In this document: positions 1-6,231 of the stretch, piece after piece | Position numbering within the stretch: the first letter of the stretch is position 1 | Layout of the letters: each line of letters opens with the position of its first letter | DNA from: Flavobacteriales bacterium UBA2104 | GTDB taxonomy: Bacteria > Bacteroidota > Bacteroidia > Flavobacteriales_D > Crocinitomicaceae | Assembly (NCBI GenBank): GCA_002331485.1 | Contig: DCYS01000024.1 | Coordinates: 1-14,984, forward strand | Direction of reading: 5' to 3' | DNA: 14,984 nt | Translations under genes and position numbers: made by a program | Notes under the pieces: generated by a model | Seen by the model: the letters and a program-made list of their open reading frames with translations, nothing else | Told to the model about the DNA's origin: nothing | Database searches by the model: none

Positions 1-129
1 GTATTTAATTATGAAGTTTACGTAACGTCTTCAGGTCAATTTGATGCGGGAAATGCGACCGTTCAATGTATGTACGCTCCAGAGTTTACTGCCCATAGTT
101 CAGGAGAGAAAGTGATCGCTAAACCTTAG
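1..129 (+). CDS. 3' end of probable alpha-2-macroglobulin family protein (partial)
   Basis: An open frame enters from the left edge and ends at a TAG at 127-129, leaving the last 42 residues of a protein whose start lies outside the window. The fragment includes EVYVTSSGQFDAG and VQCMYAPEFTAHS. A beta-rich tail of the form 'Y-x-V-T-x-x-G-x-F ... A/T-x-x-x-x-M-Y-x-P-E' is what I recall at the C-terminus of the very large alpha-2-macroglobulin-like proteins of Bacteroidota, which are exported protease traps or surface proteins. This is pattern recall from 42 residues only. The end is convergent with the next gene, with three bases between the two stop codons and no terminator hairpin visible. 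It could instead be the end of another large beta-sandwich exported protein. Confidence 0.5.
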   Translation, partial: VFNYEVYVTSSGQFDAGNATVQCMYAPEFTAHSSGEKVIAKP

Positions 130-132
130 GTA

Positions 133-654
133 TTAGAAAGCGTAACGTAAAGACAATAGCATATTAGGTTCAAACTGTTCTATGGTCGTGTATTTTTTAT
201 AACCTGGTGTAGAAATGTATTGAATCCCGAGTCCAATTCCCCAGAGATTGTCCTTTAAGGTGTGATAATTCATGTAAACTGTAGATTGAAAATCAATCGT
301 ATACAAAGGCTTAGGTTTAAATAGTGCAATGCCATTACCAATTTCTATGTCCGCATTTGAAGACCATTTTTTCCAACTTTTTATATGAGGAGAGAACCCA
401 ATTTTAGCGAGAAGATGGTTAGCCCAGCTGTTGGTTGAAAATGAAAGTCCTCCGTAAACCTGATTTACGAGTAATATGGATGTATCGGGCTTAAATCTGT
501 AACTGTAAAAACCAGAAAACGAAATTCCTTCAATATATCTTAAAGGGAGGTCACTACTCGTGGTGACGTAACAATTAGAACGAAGTCTCCAATTTTGTGA
601 AAAAGCTAAATTCACAGAAAATAGAATGATCGATATGAGTATTAACTTTCTCAT
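133..654 (-). CDS. small exported beta-barrel-like protein, unknown function
   Basis: The 173-residue product starts with a clear signal peptide (MRKLILISIILFSVNLAFSQ, cleavage likely before or at Q20). The rest is made of alternating polar and hydrophobic strands rich in Tyr, Phe, Trp and Gly (for example GISFSGFYSYRFK, WGIGLGIQYIS), and it ends in an aromatic residue (LLSLRYAF). A terminal Phe after a short strand is the usual signal for outer-membrane barrel insertion, so I infer a small outer-membrane or periplasmic barrel protein. I do not recognise the family. The start codon overlaps the stop of the upstream hydrolase gene by 4 bp (ATGA), so the two are probably translationally coupled. 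It is the last gene of the pfkA-hydrolase-barrel operon. Confidence 0.7.
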   Translation of the reverse strand: MRKLILISIILFSVNLAFSQNWRLRSNCYVTTSSDLPLRYIEGISFSGFYSYRFKPDTSILLVNQVYGGLSFSTNSWANHLLAKIGFSPHIKSWKKWSSNADIEIGNGIALFKPKPLYTIDFQSTVYMNYHTLKDNLWGIGLGIQYISTPGYKKYTTIEQFEPNMLLSLRYAF

Positions 655-1403
655 AATTCCAACAAATAATTCTGGATAAGCTCAACTAAAATAGCTTGTT
701 GTTGATCAGAAGAAATAGTTGCTTCTTTATCATTATCCTGTTCTCCATAGTTGCCGAATTGAGCATGGTTTCCACCCTTAATTTCATAATACATGGTTTT
801 TCCTCTCACTTCAGAAGGAAAGTCATTAATTGAATCCATCTGAAAGGGTTCTGGTAGATCGTCTATACGCTCTTGAATATCTTCAGGTGTTGTTAATCCG
901 TCATTCTCCGCGGAAATACTTAATACGCCACCACTGTAATTTTTAATTCGCTCATCACTTGGATAGGCCGCTAGATAGATCAAAGCATCAAGTTTATCAG
1001 GATACTCATCTACAAGATTAGTAGCCATTGCACCACCTAATGAGTGTCCTGCAATATACCATTCTTTAATATCTGGATAATGATCAAATAGTTTTGCACC
1101 TTTCTTACTGGTGATCACCGCGAGGTTACTGGGCATTTTGACAGTGATGATTTGGAGCGATTGATCATTTGAAACAAGTTGATCCTGCCATTTTAAATAG
1201 CTGTGTGGGTCTACAAGACCTCCAGGATAAAAGATCATAGTCTTCGTAGGAGTTGAATTTTCTGATCGGAGAATAATGTAATCCGTTGTTTCATAAAGTT
1301 CCTGTGTTACATTACTCAGTAGATTTTCATCAGGCAACTTGCTGCATTGAAAAAGAAAAGGGATCAATAGAAGTAGGGAAAGTTTTTTTGATCTAAATGA
1401 CAT
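651..1403 (-). CDS. lipoprotein alpha/beta hydrolase
   Basis: A 250-residue alpha/beta-hydrolase-fold protein. The N-terminus has a basic start, a Leu-rich core and a Cys at residue 20 (FLFQC), which fits a Bacteroidota lipoprotein signal, although Gln before Cys is not the classic lipobox residue. The nucleophile elbow is GHSLGG with Ser121. Likely partners are Asp168 (AENDGLTTPE) and His213 (GGNHAQFG). FYPGGLVDP at 58-66 can supply the oxyanion hole. Catalytic residues are therefore complete and an active esterase, lipase or peptidase-like enzyme is expected in the envelope. The substrate cannot be read from sequence. It begins 3 bp after the pfkA stop and overlaps the next gene by 4 bp, so it is co-transcribed with pfkA. 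Confidence 0.85.
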   Translation of the reverse strand: MSFRSKKLSLLLLIPFLFQCSKLPDENLLSNVTQELYETTDYIILRSENSTPTKTMIFYPGGLVDPHSYLKWQDQLVSNDQSLQIITVKMPSNLAVITSKKGAKLFDHYPDIKEWYIAGHSLGGAMATNLVDEYPDKLDALIYLAAYPSDERIKNYSGGVLSISAENDGLTTPEDIQERIDDLPEPFQMDSINDFPSEVRGKTMYYEIKGGNHAQFGNYGEQDNDKEATISSDQQQAILVELIQNYLLEL

Positions 1404-1406
1404 GTC

Positions 1407-2378
1407 TTATGCAGTTAACAATTTCTTCAATAGATCCTCTTTTGCAAGATCTGGTTTTGCATCGTGTTCAATAGCTTCTGCGATTGAGGTTAATCTTATG
1501 TCATCTCCAGCAATCCCTACCATAAGGTTAGTTTTTCCATCTTTTAATAACTCCACAGCTTCAACACCAGTTCTGGTTGCTAAAGCGCGATCATAATATG
1601 TTGGACTTCCACCGCGCTGCGTATGGCCCAGGATCGTAGTCCTTAGTTCGTAACCTTCTAGATGAGGTTTTACTTTTTTGACGATCTCTGTTGCACCACC
1701 AGCATCATCTCCTTCAGCAACAATTATGATACTTGATCTTTTACCTTTATTTTGAGTTTTGATCTCTTCAGCAAGCGCAGGAATATCTGTTATGGTCTCA
1801 GGAATTAATACTGATTCTGCACCTGATGCTATCGCAGAATTGAGTGCTAAGAATCCTGCATCTCTACCCATCACTTCAACGAAAAAGATACGATGGTGAG
1901 ATGAGGCCGTATCTCTAATTTGGTCAACCGCCTTAACGATCGTATTTAATGCGGTGTCATAACCAATCGAAGCTTCAGTACCATAAAGATCATTGTCTAT
2001 TGTACCCGGCAGACCAATAAATGGAATGTCAAACTCTTTATTTAGGATTTTGGTCCCTGTAAATGAGCCATCACCACCAATCACGATCAAGCCTTCAATT
2101 TGATGCTCACTTAGATTTTTGAATGCTTTTTCTCTTCCTTCTTTTGTTCTAAATGCTTCAGACCTTGCCGATCCGAGGATGGTTCCACCAAGATGAATGA
2201 TATTGTCAACATCGTCATAGTTCATCTTTTTGAATGTTCCTTTGATCATCCCATCGAAACCATCAATAATTCCGATCACCTCAATATTGTAATGTAATGC
2301 AGATTTGACAACTGCTCTCACAGCTGCATTCATACCAGGAGAGTCTCCTCCCGATGTAAAAACTCCAATTTTATTCAT
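1407..2378 (-). CDS. pfkA: ATP-dependent 6-phosphofructokinase
   Basis: Phosphorylates fructose 6-phosphate to fructose 1,6-bisphosphate, the committed step of glycolysis. The 323-residue length and the motifs are those of bacterial PfkA: GGDSPGMNAA near residue 11, GGDGS at 101-105, PGTIDND at 124-130 with the catalytic Asp128, MGRDAG at 170-175, and GHTQRGG at 251-257. Gly in GGDGS and in PGTIDND (rather than Asp and Lys) indicates ATP, not pyrophosphate, as phosphoryl donor. I chose the ATG at 2376-2378 (MNKIGVFTSGGD), because it matches where PfkA proteins normally begin. A TTG two codons upstream (2384) is also in frame but unlikely. It is the first gene of an operon with a lipoprotein hydrolase and a small barrel protein, which have no obvious metabolic link. 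Confidence 0.97.
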   Translation of the reverse strand: MNKIGVFTSGGDSPGMNAAVRAVVKSALHYNIEVIGIIDGFDGMIKGTFKKMNYDDVDNIIHLGGTILGSARSEAFRTKEGREKAFKNLSEHQIEGLIVIGGDGSFTGTKILNKEFDIPFIGLPGTIDNDLYGTEASIGYDTALNTIVKAVDQIRDTASSHHRIFFVEVMGRDAGFLALNSAIASGAESVLIPETITDIPALAEEIKTQNKGKRSSIIIVAEGDDAGGATEIVKKVKPHLEGYELRTTILGHTQRGGSPTYYDRALATRTGVEAVELLKDGKTNLMVGIAGDDIRLTSIAEAIEHDAKPDLAKEDLLKKLLTA

Positions 2379-2406
2379 ATTCAAATCATCTATGAGAGAA
2401 CCTTGA

Positions 2407-2437
2407 CTAAAGTAAATAAAAATCGGAGTAAGGGAAA
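2407..2437 (-). promoter_or_regulatory. candidate pfkA promoter
   Basis: On the minus strand TTTC (2437-2434), a 19-base spacer and TACTTTAG (2414-2407) resemble the Bacteroidota TTTG-N19-TAnnTTTG promoter with one mismatch in each box. Transcription would start about 20 bases before the pfkA ATG. This is a visual motif match only. Confidence 0.4.
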
Positions 2438-2599
2438 TGTTCGTTCTGAATATTACATGATCGGATGATCAGTTCGGTAAGCGTCATAAATTGAAAAGAG
2501 ATCTATGAAGTTTTTGATGAAAAGTGATGTAAGGGCAATATGATCTATATCCCGCAATATACTTGGTTCTTTATTTCGCTGAAGTATTCTGTTCAAATA

Positions 2600-2630
2600 T
2601 TTGGGTTCAAGGCATTTTTTCTTAGATTTA
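2600..2630 (+). promoter_or_regulatory. candidate pdhB promoter
   Basis: TTTG at 2600-2603, a 19-base spacer and TAGATTTA at 2623-2630 match the Bacteroidota housekeeping promoter (TTTG, 19 bp, TAnnTTTG) with one mismatch at the last base. The predicted start lies roughly 40 bases before the pdhB ATG at 2678. The remaining sequence between 2438 and 2599 shows no gene and no structured RNA that I can recognise. Confidence 0.55.
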
Positions 2631-2677
2631 CCACCGATAAAAATGATTCGATTTTATTACTCTATAATTAGCTAAGA

Positions 2678-3658
2678 ATGAAGACAGTTCAGTTTAGAGA
2701 AGCATTAAGAGAAGCGATGTCAGAAGAAATGCGTCGCGATGAGAATGTATTCTTAATGGGAGAGGAGGTAGCAGAATATAATGGTGCCTATAAAGTTTCA
2801 CAAGGAATGCTTGACGAGTTTGGTGACAAACGCGTTATTGATACACCAATTGCTGAGCTTGGTTTTGCTGGTATTGGAGTAGGAGCTTCAATGAACGGAC
2901 TTCGTCCGATAGTTGAGTTCATGACATGGAACTTTGCACTTTTAGCTTCAGATCAGATAATCAATAGTGCTGCAAAAATGTTGCAAATGTCAGGAGGTCA
3001 GTACCACTGTCCAATCGTTTTTAGAGGTGGAAATGGTCAGGCTGGTCAGCTAGCTGCAACACATTCTCAAGCATTTGAATCATTTTATGCTCACGTTCCA
3101 GGATTGAAGGTTATTACTCCATCCACTCCTGCTGACGCGAAAGGATTGTTGAAATCTGCTATTCGAGATAACGATCCTGTAGTTTTTCTTGAGTCTGAAA
3201 AGATGTATGGAGATAAAGGAGAAATTCCGGAAGGCGAATACCTTACGCCAATTGGAGTAGCAGATACTAAACGAAAAGGTAGAGATGTTACGATCGTTTC
3301 TTTCGGAAAGATCATCAAAGAAGCGCATAAAGCGGCAGAGGCCTTAAAAGAAGATAATATAGATTGTGAGATCATTGATCTTCGCACAGTAAGACCGATC
3401 GATTACGCTTCAGTTGTTGAATCGATCAAGAAAACAAACAGATGTGTTGTTGTTGAAGAATCATGGCCGTTGGCATCTATTTCATCAGAGATCGCATATC
3501 ATTTGCAGCGTTACGCTTTCGATTATTTAGATGCTCCTGTAATGAGAGTAACTCAAACGGATACGCCATTCCCATTCTCTCCAACTTTGATCGATGAAGC
3601 ATTGCCAAATGTTGATAGAATTACAAAAGCGGTTAAAGCAACGTTGTATAGAAATTAG
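2678..3658 (+). CDS. pdhB: pyruvate dehydrogenase E1 component, beta subunit
   Basis: Beta subunit of the alpha2beta2 thiamine-diphosphate E1 enzyme that decarboxylates pyruvate and passes the acetyl group to E2 lipoyl domains. The 326-residue protein has the usual transketolase pyrimidine-binding domain (about 1-180) and C-terminal domain (about 195-315). Recognisable blocks are GEEVAEYNGAYKVS, with the glutamate (E30) expected to contact the cofactor pyrimidine ring, RVIDTPIAELGFAGI, MSGGQ followed by IVFRGGNGQ, and the active-site His129 in THSQ. It aligns by eye closely with mitochondrial PDHB, which favours pyruvate over branched-chain ketoacid dehydrogenase. The alpha subunit and E2 are not adjacent, so the gene stands alone between its own promoter and terminator. 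Confidence 0.93.
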   Translation: MKTVQFREALREAMSEEMRRDENVFLMGEEVAEYNGAYKVSQGMLDEFGDKRVIDTPIAELGFAGIGVGASMNGLRPIVEFMTWNFALLASDQIINSAAKMLQMSGGQYHCPIVFRGGNGQAGQLAATHSQAFESFYAHVPGLKVITPSTPADAKGLLKSAIRDNDPVVFLESEKMYGDKGEIPEGEYLTPIGVADTKRKGRDVTIVSFGKIIKEAHKAAEALKEDNIDCEIIDLRTVRPIDYASVVESIKKTNRCVVVEESWPLASISSEIAYHLQRYAFDYLDAPVMRVTQTDTPFPFSPTLIDEALPNVDRITKAVKATLYRN

Positions 3659-3691
3659 GATTGAAATATAAAGGACCAAGAAGGTCTTAAT

Positions 3692-3737
3692 AAAAAAAAG
3701 GTCGGGGCGTATTTCAATGCGCCCCGACCTTTTTTTT
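3692..3737. terminator. strong bidirectional intrinsic terminator
   Basis: A perfect 10-bp GC-rich stem (GGTCGGGGCG at 3700-3709 with its complement at 3720-3729) with a 10-base loop is flanked by eight A (3692-3699) and eight T (3730-3737), so the helix extends and a T-tract follows on either strand. It lies between convergent pdhB and the DUF58 gene and can serve both. Confidence 0.95.
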
Positions 3738-3762
3738 ACCCCACCGTTTTGTAATTTTTATA

Positions 3763-4683
3763 TCATTTCATTCTCTGACGTCTAGTCAAATATTGAATTA
3801 AGACCTGATTCAATGGTTTATTCACATCAACTTCCATAAAGTCAATTCCATACGAGCCACATTTATCTTTAATATCCTTAAAGTATGCAGATGTTTGTTT
3901 TATGTAATGCTCTTTTATCTCTGCCGGCATTAATTTCAGTTTCTCACCTGATTCCATGTCAACTAAAGTGTATGGTCGATTTTCGAAATTAAATTCGATC
4001 TCATTTTTACGATCAACAACATGAAATAAAATGACTTCGTGTTTGTTGTGTTTTAAATGTTGTAAAGCTTCAAAAAGTTCTTCCTTGTTTTCGGGATCAT
4101 CAAGCATATCCGAGAAGATCATAACTAAACTTCGCTTATGGCTAAGCTCAGCAATATCATGGAGTGCCTCAACAGCTGAAGTTTCCTTTCGATCAGTCTT
4201 ATCATATTCATGGAGTTCCTGCTCTAATCGACCAAATAGAAAACGTTGATGTCGTGCAGATGATTTAGTTTCGGTATGTTCTTCAAGTTTATTGCTGAAT
4301 AATGATAATCCTACAGCATCGCGCTGACGTTTCAATAATTCCATTAAAGAAGCGATCGCATATATGCTGTATTTGATCTTTGACCAATTCTTTTCATGCT
4401 TGAAATACATTGAACTACTTGTATCAAGCACCATTTGACACCTTAAGTTCGTTTCTTCTTCGTATTTCTTAGTAAATAGTTTTTCGGTTCGGGCATACAA
4501 CTTCCAATCAACATGACGAGTGGACTCTCCTTGATTATATAGGCGGTGCTCAGCAAATTCAACTGAAAATCCATGGAAAGGACTTTTGTGCAATCCAGTG
4601 ATAAATCCCTCAACGACTTGTTTAGCCATTAATTCTAGACTCCCAAATTGCTCAAGATGTTCTCTTTTGATCTCCTCTGCCAT
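3763..4683 (-). CDS. DUF58 / von Willebrand A-like domain protein
   Basis: A 306-residue cytoplasmic protein of the DUF58 family. The typical entry motif is present (YNQGESTRHVDWKLYART at 49-66), followed by a von Willebrand A fold with a metal-site DxSxS motif (LDTSSSM, Asp87, Ser89, Ser91) and a second acidic site in IFSDMLDD near Asp192. No transmembrane segment or signal peptide is seen. DUF58 proteins usually sit next to a MoxR AAA+ ATPase and Bat proteins and are thought to act as metal-dependent adaptors for MoxR. Here the upstream neighbour is endonuclease III (21-bp gap) and no MoxR gene lies in the window, so any ATPase partner must be encoded elsewhere. The biochemical role is not known from sequence. 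Confidence 0.88.
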   Translation of the reverse strand: MAEEIKREHLEQFGSLELMAKQVVEGFITGLHKSPFHGFSVEFAEHRLYNQGESTRHVDWKLYARTEKLFTKKYEEETNLRCQMVLDTSSSMYFKHEKNWSKIKYSIYAIASLMELLKRQRDAVGLSLFSNKLEEHTETKSSARHQRFLFGRLEQELHEYDKTDRKETSAVEALHDIAELSHKRSLVMIFSDMLDDPENKEELFEALQHLKHNKHEVILFHVVDRKNEIEFNFENRPYTLVDMESGEKLKLMPAEIKEHYIKQTSAYFKDIKDKCGSYGIDFMEVDVNKPLNQVLIQYLTRRQRMK

Positions 4684-4704
4684 GCTAGAAAGATAGCAAT
4701 TTCG

Positions 4705-5352
4705 TTACGGTTTATATGATTTTAGTATGGATTTTCGACCGATTTCTTTGGTGATATAATCTTTACTGAGTTTTGGGTTTCTTGCCGGAGAATGACTTCT
4801 ACCATAGAAAATGATCTGCAAATGCAATTTGTTCCACGACTCTTTTGGGAAAAGTCGTTTCGCATCTTTTTCGGTTTGAACAACATTCTTACCTGTTGTT
4901 AAGCCCCAGCGATACATCAAACGATGAATATGAGTATCAACAGGGAATGCTGGTTCACCGAATGCTTGTGACATCACAACGCTTGCAGTTTTATGTCCCA
5001 CACCTGGTAACTCTTCAAGTGCCTCCATGTCAGCTGGGACTTCACCATCATATTTATCAATTAAGATCTGAGAAAGATCGTAAATAGCCTTTGATTTTCG
5101 AGGAGAAAGCCCACACGGACGAATGATCTCTTTTATCTCTTCAACATCCAACTGAACCATTTCATAAGGTGTCCTGGCTTTATCGAATAGGTGAGGGGTG
5201 ATCTTATTGACACGTTCATCAGTGCATTGGGCGGATAATAAAACTGCAATTAACAATGTATATGCATCTTGGTGATCTAGTGGCACTGGAGTCTCTGGAT
5301 AGAGCTTCTCCAATTCCTGCATCACATATTCAGCTTTTTCCTTTTTGGTCAT
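4705..5352 (-). CDS. nth: endonuclease III, without iron-sulfur cluster cysteines
   Basis: DNA glycosylase / AP lyase of base excision repair, acting on oxidised pyrimidines. The 215-residue protein contains the HhH-GPD fold: LLIAVLLSAQCTDERVN (33-49), the helix-hairpin-helix LPGVGHKTA with catalytic Lys121, and VDTHIHR with catalytic Asp139. The C-terminal region, where the E. coli enzyme carries C-x6-C-x2-C-x5-C for a [4Fe-4S] cluster, reads FYGRSHSPARNPKLSKD and has no cysteine. The only cysteines are Cys43 and Cys80, in the N-terminal half. The protein is otherwise full length, so this appears to be a cluster-less variant. I believe such variants are common in Bacteroidota. The start codon lies 23 bp inside the upstream TPR gene. 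The alignment with E. coli Nth supports this start. Confidence 0.93.
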   Translation of the reverse strand: MTKKEKAEYVMQELEKLYPETPVPLDHQDAYTLLIAVLLSAQCTDERVNKITPHLFDKARTPYEMVQLDVEEIKEIIRPCGLSPRKSKAIYDLSQILIDKYDGEVPADMEALEELPGVGHKTASVVMSQAFGEPAFPVDTHIHRLMYRWGLTTGKNVVQTEKDAKRLFPKESWNKLHLQIIFYGRSHSPARNPKLSKDYITKEIGRKSILKSYKP

Positions 5353-5977
5353 CTTCTTTTAGTTTAAATCCATTTCTAATGAATAGCAAGAACTCTTTGA
5401 AGACAGATCGTTTCGTAAATACGTCACGAACAACTTCTTTACTTGTGGGTTGATGATCCGGCTCCAACTTTCGAGGCTGAATTTTCTCTCCCTCAGGTGG
5501 AGTATTGGATTCAGGTTCTTTTTCTTTTCCTTCTAGCTCGTCAAGTTTATCAAACATTTTCTTTTCGATCTTGGACAGTTTGTCTGCTTTCTCGAAGTTA
5601 CGCTGAGCTTTCTGCTGATATCCTTTTTTCTCCAGGAGTAATCCGAGATTGTTATGTGCTACTGCATCTTCAGGATCCAATTCCACAGCTTTTTCATAGT
5701 CAGCTATAGCTCCATCTATATCGCCGAAAAAATCTTTTGCATAAGCAAGAGATGCATAACGATAAGGGTTCTCGGGCTCCAGAGAAAGAGAGAGTTTCAG
5801 ATCATCGAGACACTTTTTCTTTTGATTCAAGTGTAAATGAACAACTCCACGATGAGAGAGAATATCCGGATGATTCGGTGCCTCTTTCAATGCTTTATTG
5901 AAATGTAGAAGAGAGGATTCTAATTTTTCCTCATCTAATAGCTCTTGAGCTTTTTTATGATTTGAATTAACGTACAT
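5330..5977 (-). CDS. tetratricopeptide-repeat protein
   Basis: A 215-residue cytoplasmic protein with about three to four TPR units between residues 5 and 135 (for example ALKEAPNHPDILSHRGVVHL, SLEPENPYRYASLAYAK, AVELDPEDAVAHNNLGLLLE). These are followed by a charged, proline-containing low-complexity stretch (about 148-182) and a hydrophobic amphipathic C-terminal piece (VFKEFLLFIRNGFKL). No signal peptide is seen. TPRs mediate protein-protein contacts, and the partner cannot be named. It is the first gene of the operon TPR-nth-DUF58 and overlaps nth by 23 bp. A TAnnTTTG box lies close upstream on the same strand. Confidence 0.82.
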   Translation of the reverse strand: MYVNSNHKKAQELLDEEKLESSLLHFNKALKEAPNHPDILSHRGVVHLHLNQKKKCLDDLKLSLSLEPENPYRYASLAYAKDFFGDIDGAIADYEKAVELDPEDAVAHNNLGLLLEKKGYQQKAQRNFEKADKLSKIEKKMFDKLDELEGKEKEPESNTPPEGEKIQPRKLEPDHQPTSKEVVRDVFTKRSVFKEFLLFIRNGFKLKEDDQKGKS

Positions 5978-5980
5978 TTG
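5973..5980 (+). promoter_or_regulatory. candidate -7 box for the small + strand gene
   Basis: TACATTTG matches the Bacteroidota -7 consensus TAnnTTTG exactly and lies 23 bases before the ATG at 6004. It overlaps the start codon of the divergent TPR gene. The -33 region is T-rich (about 5951-5956) but has no exact TTTG. Confidence 0.5.
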
Positions 5981-5996
5981 TTCTGTAATTATCGCG

Positions 5997-6004
5997 CAAA
6001 ATTA
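5997..6004 (-). promoter_or_regulatory. candidate -7 box for the TPR-nth-DUF58 operon
   Basis: On the minus strand the bases read TAATTTTG, an exact TAnnTTTG match, 19 bases before the TPR gene ATG. It overlaps the first base of the + strand ATG at 6004. A T-run (TTTT, opposite 6024-6027) sits at the -33 distance, but not an exact TTTG. Confidence 0.5.
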
Positions 6005-6231
6005 TGGACTTTCCTCAATATAGAAAACGATTTGATAACAAGTCTTACTATAAGATTATAAACGAACGAAACTTCGAAGAAGTTCAATTGATCGGCAATA
6101 AAGTTTTCATTCATACCATAAAAGCAGAAAAGTATTTTGAGATCTTAAGAATTCAGGAAATGATTGAATGTGATGGTGAAATGTACGTCATTTCTACAGA
6201 GGCTGAGTTTCAAAAGGTGAAAAGATCTTAG
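6004..6231 (+). CDS. small conserved-looking hypothetical protein
   Basis: A 75-residue protein starting MDFPQYRKRFDNKSYYKI and rich in charged and aromatic residues, with no signal peptide or membrane segment. The pattern of strands and helices (FEEVQLIGNKVFIHTIKAEKYFEILRIQEM and then EMYVISTEAEF, shortened here) suggests a compact folded cytoplasmic protein. I have the impression that short proteins of this type occur in Flavobacteriales but cannot name a family or function. Support for it being real comes from an exact -7 promoter box 23 bases upstream, an ATG start, and its tight placement: 26 bp from the divergent TPR gene and a 4-bp overlap of stop codons with the convergent phosphatase gene. 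Confidence 0.75.
   Translation: MDFPQYRKRFDNKSYYKIINERNFEEVQLIGNKVFIHTIKAEKYFEILRIQEMIECDGEMYVISTEAEFQKVKRS

Noticed and set aside
2438..2599. The pfkA-pdhB intergenic region as a possible riboswitch or small RNA gene.
   Set aside because: No strong hairpins, terminator or conserved RNA motif can be seen by eye. It appears to be ordinary promoter-proximal spacer.
3080..3387. Two overlapping minus-strand open frames within pdhB.
   Set aside because: They lie opposite a highly conserved enzyme gene, have no recognisable domain, and follow from codon bias on the coding strand.
3672..3688. A small hairpin (AGGACC / GGTCTT) just after pdhB.
   Set aside because: The stem is only about six pairs including a G-U pair, and is not followed by a T-tract. 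The strong terminator 10 bases later explains transcript ending.
5330..5352. The 23-bp overlap of the TPR gene and nth as a possible frameshift or wrong start.
   Set aside because: The nth start gives the same spacing to the conserved LLIAVLLSAQ block as in E. coli Nth, and the TPR protein has a plausible charged C-terminus, so a true overlap is more likely.
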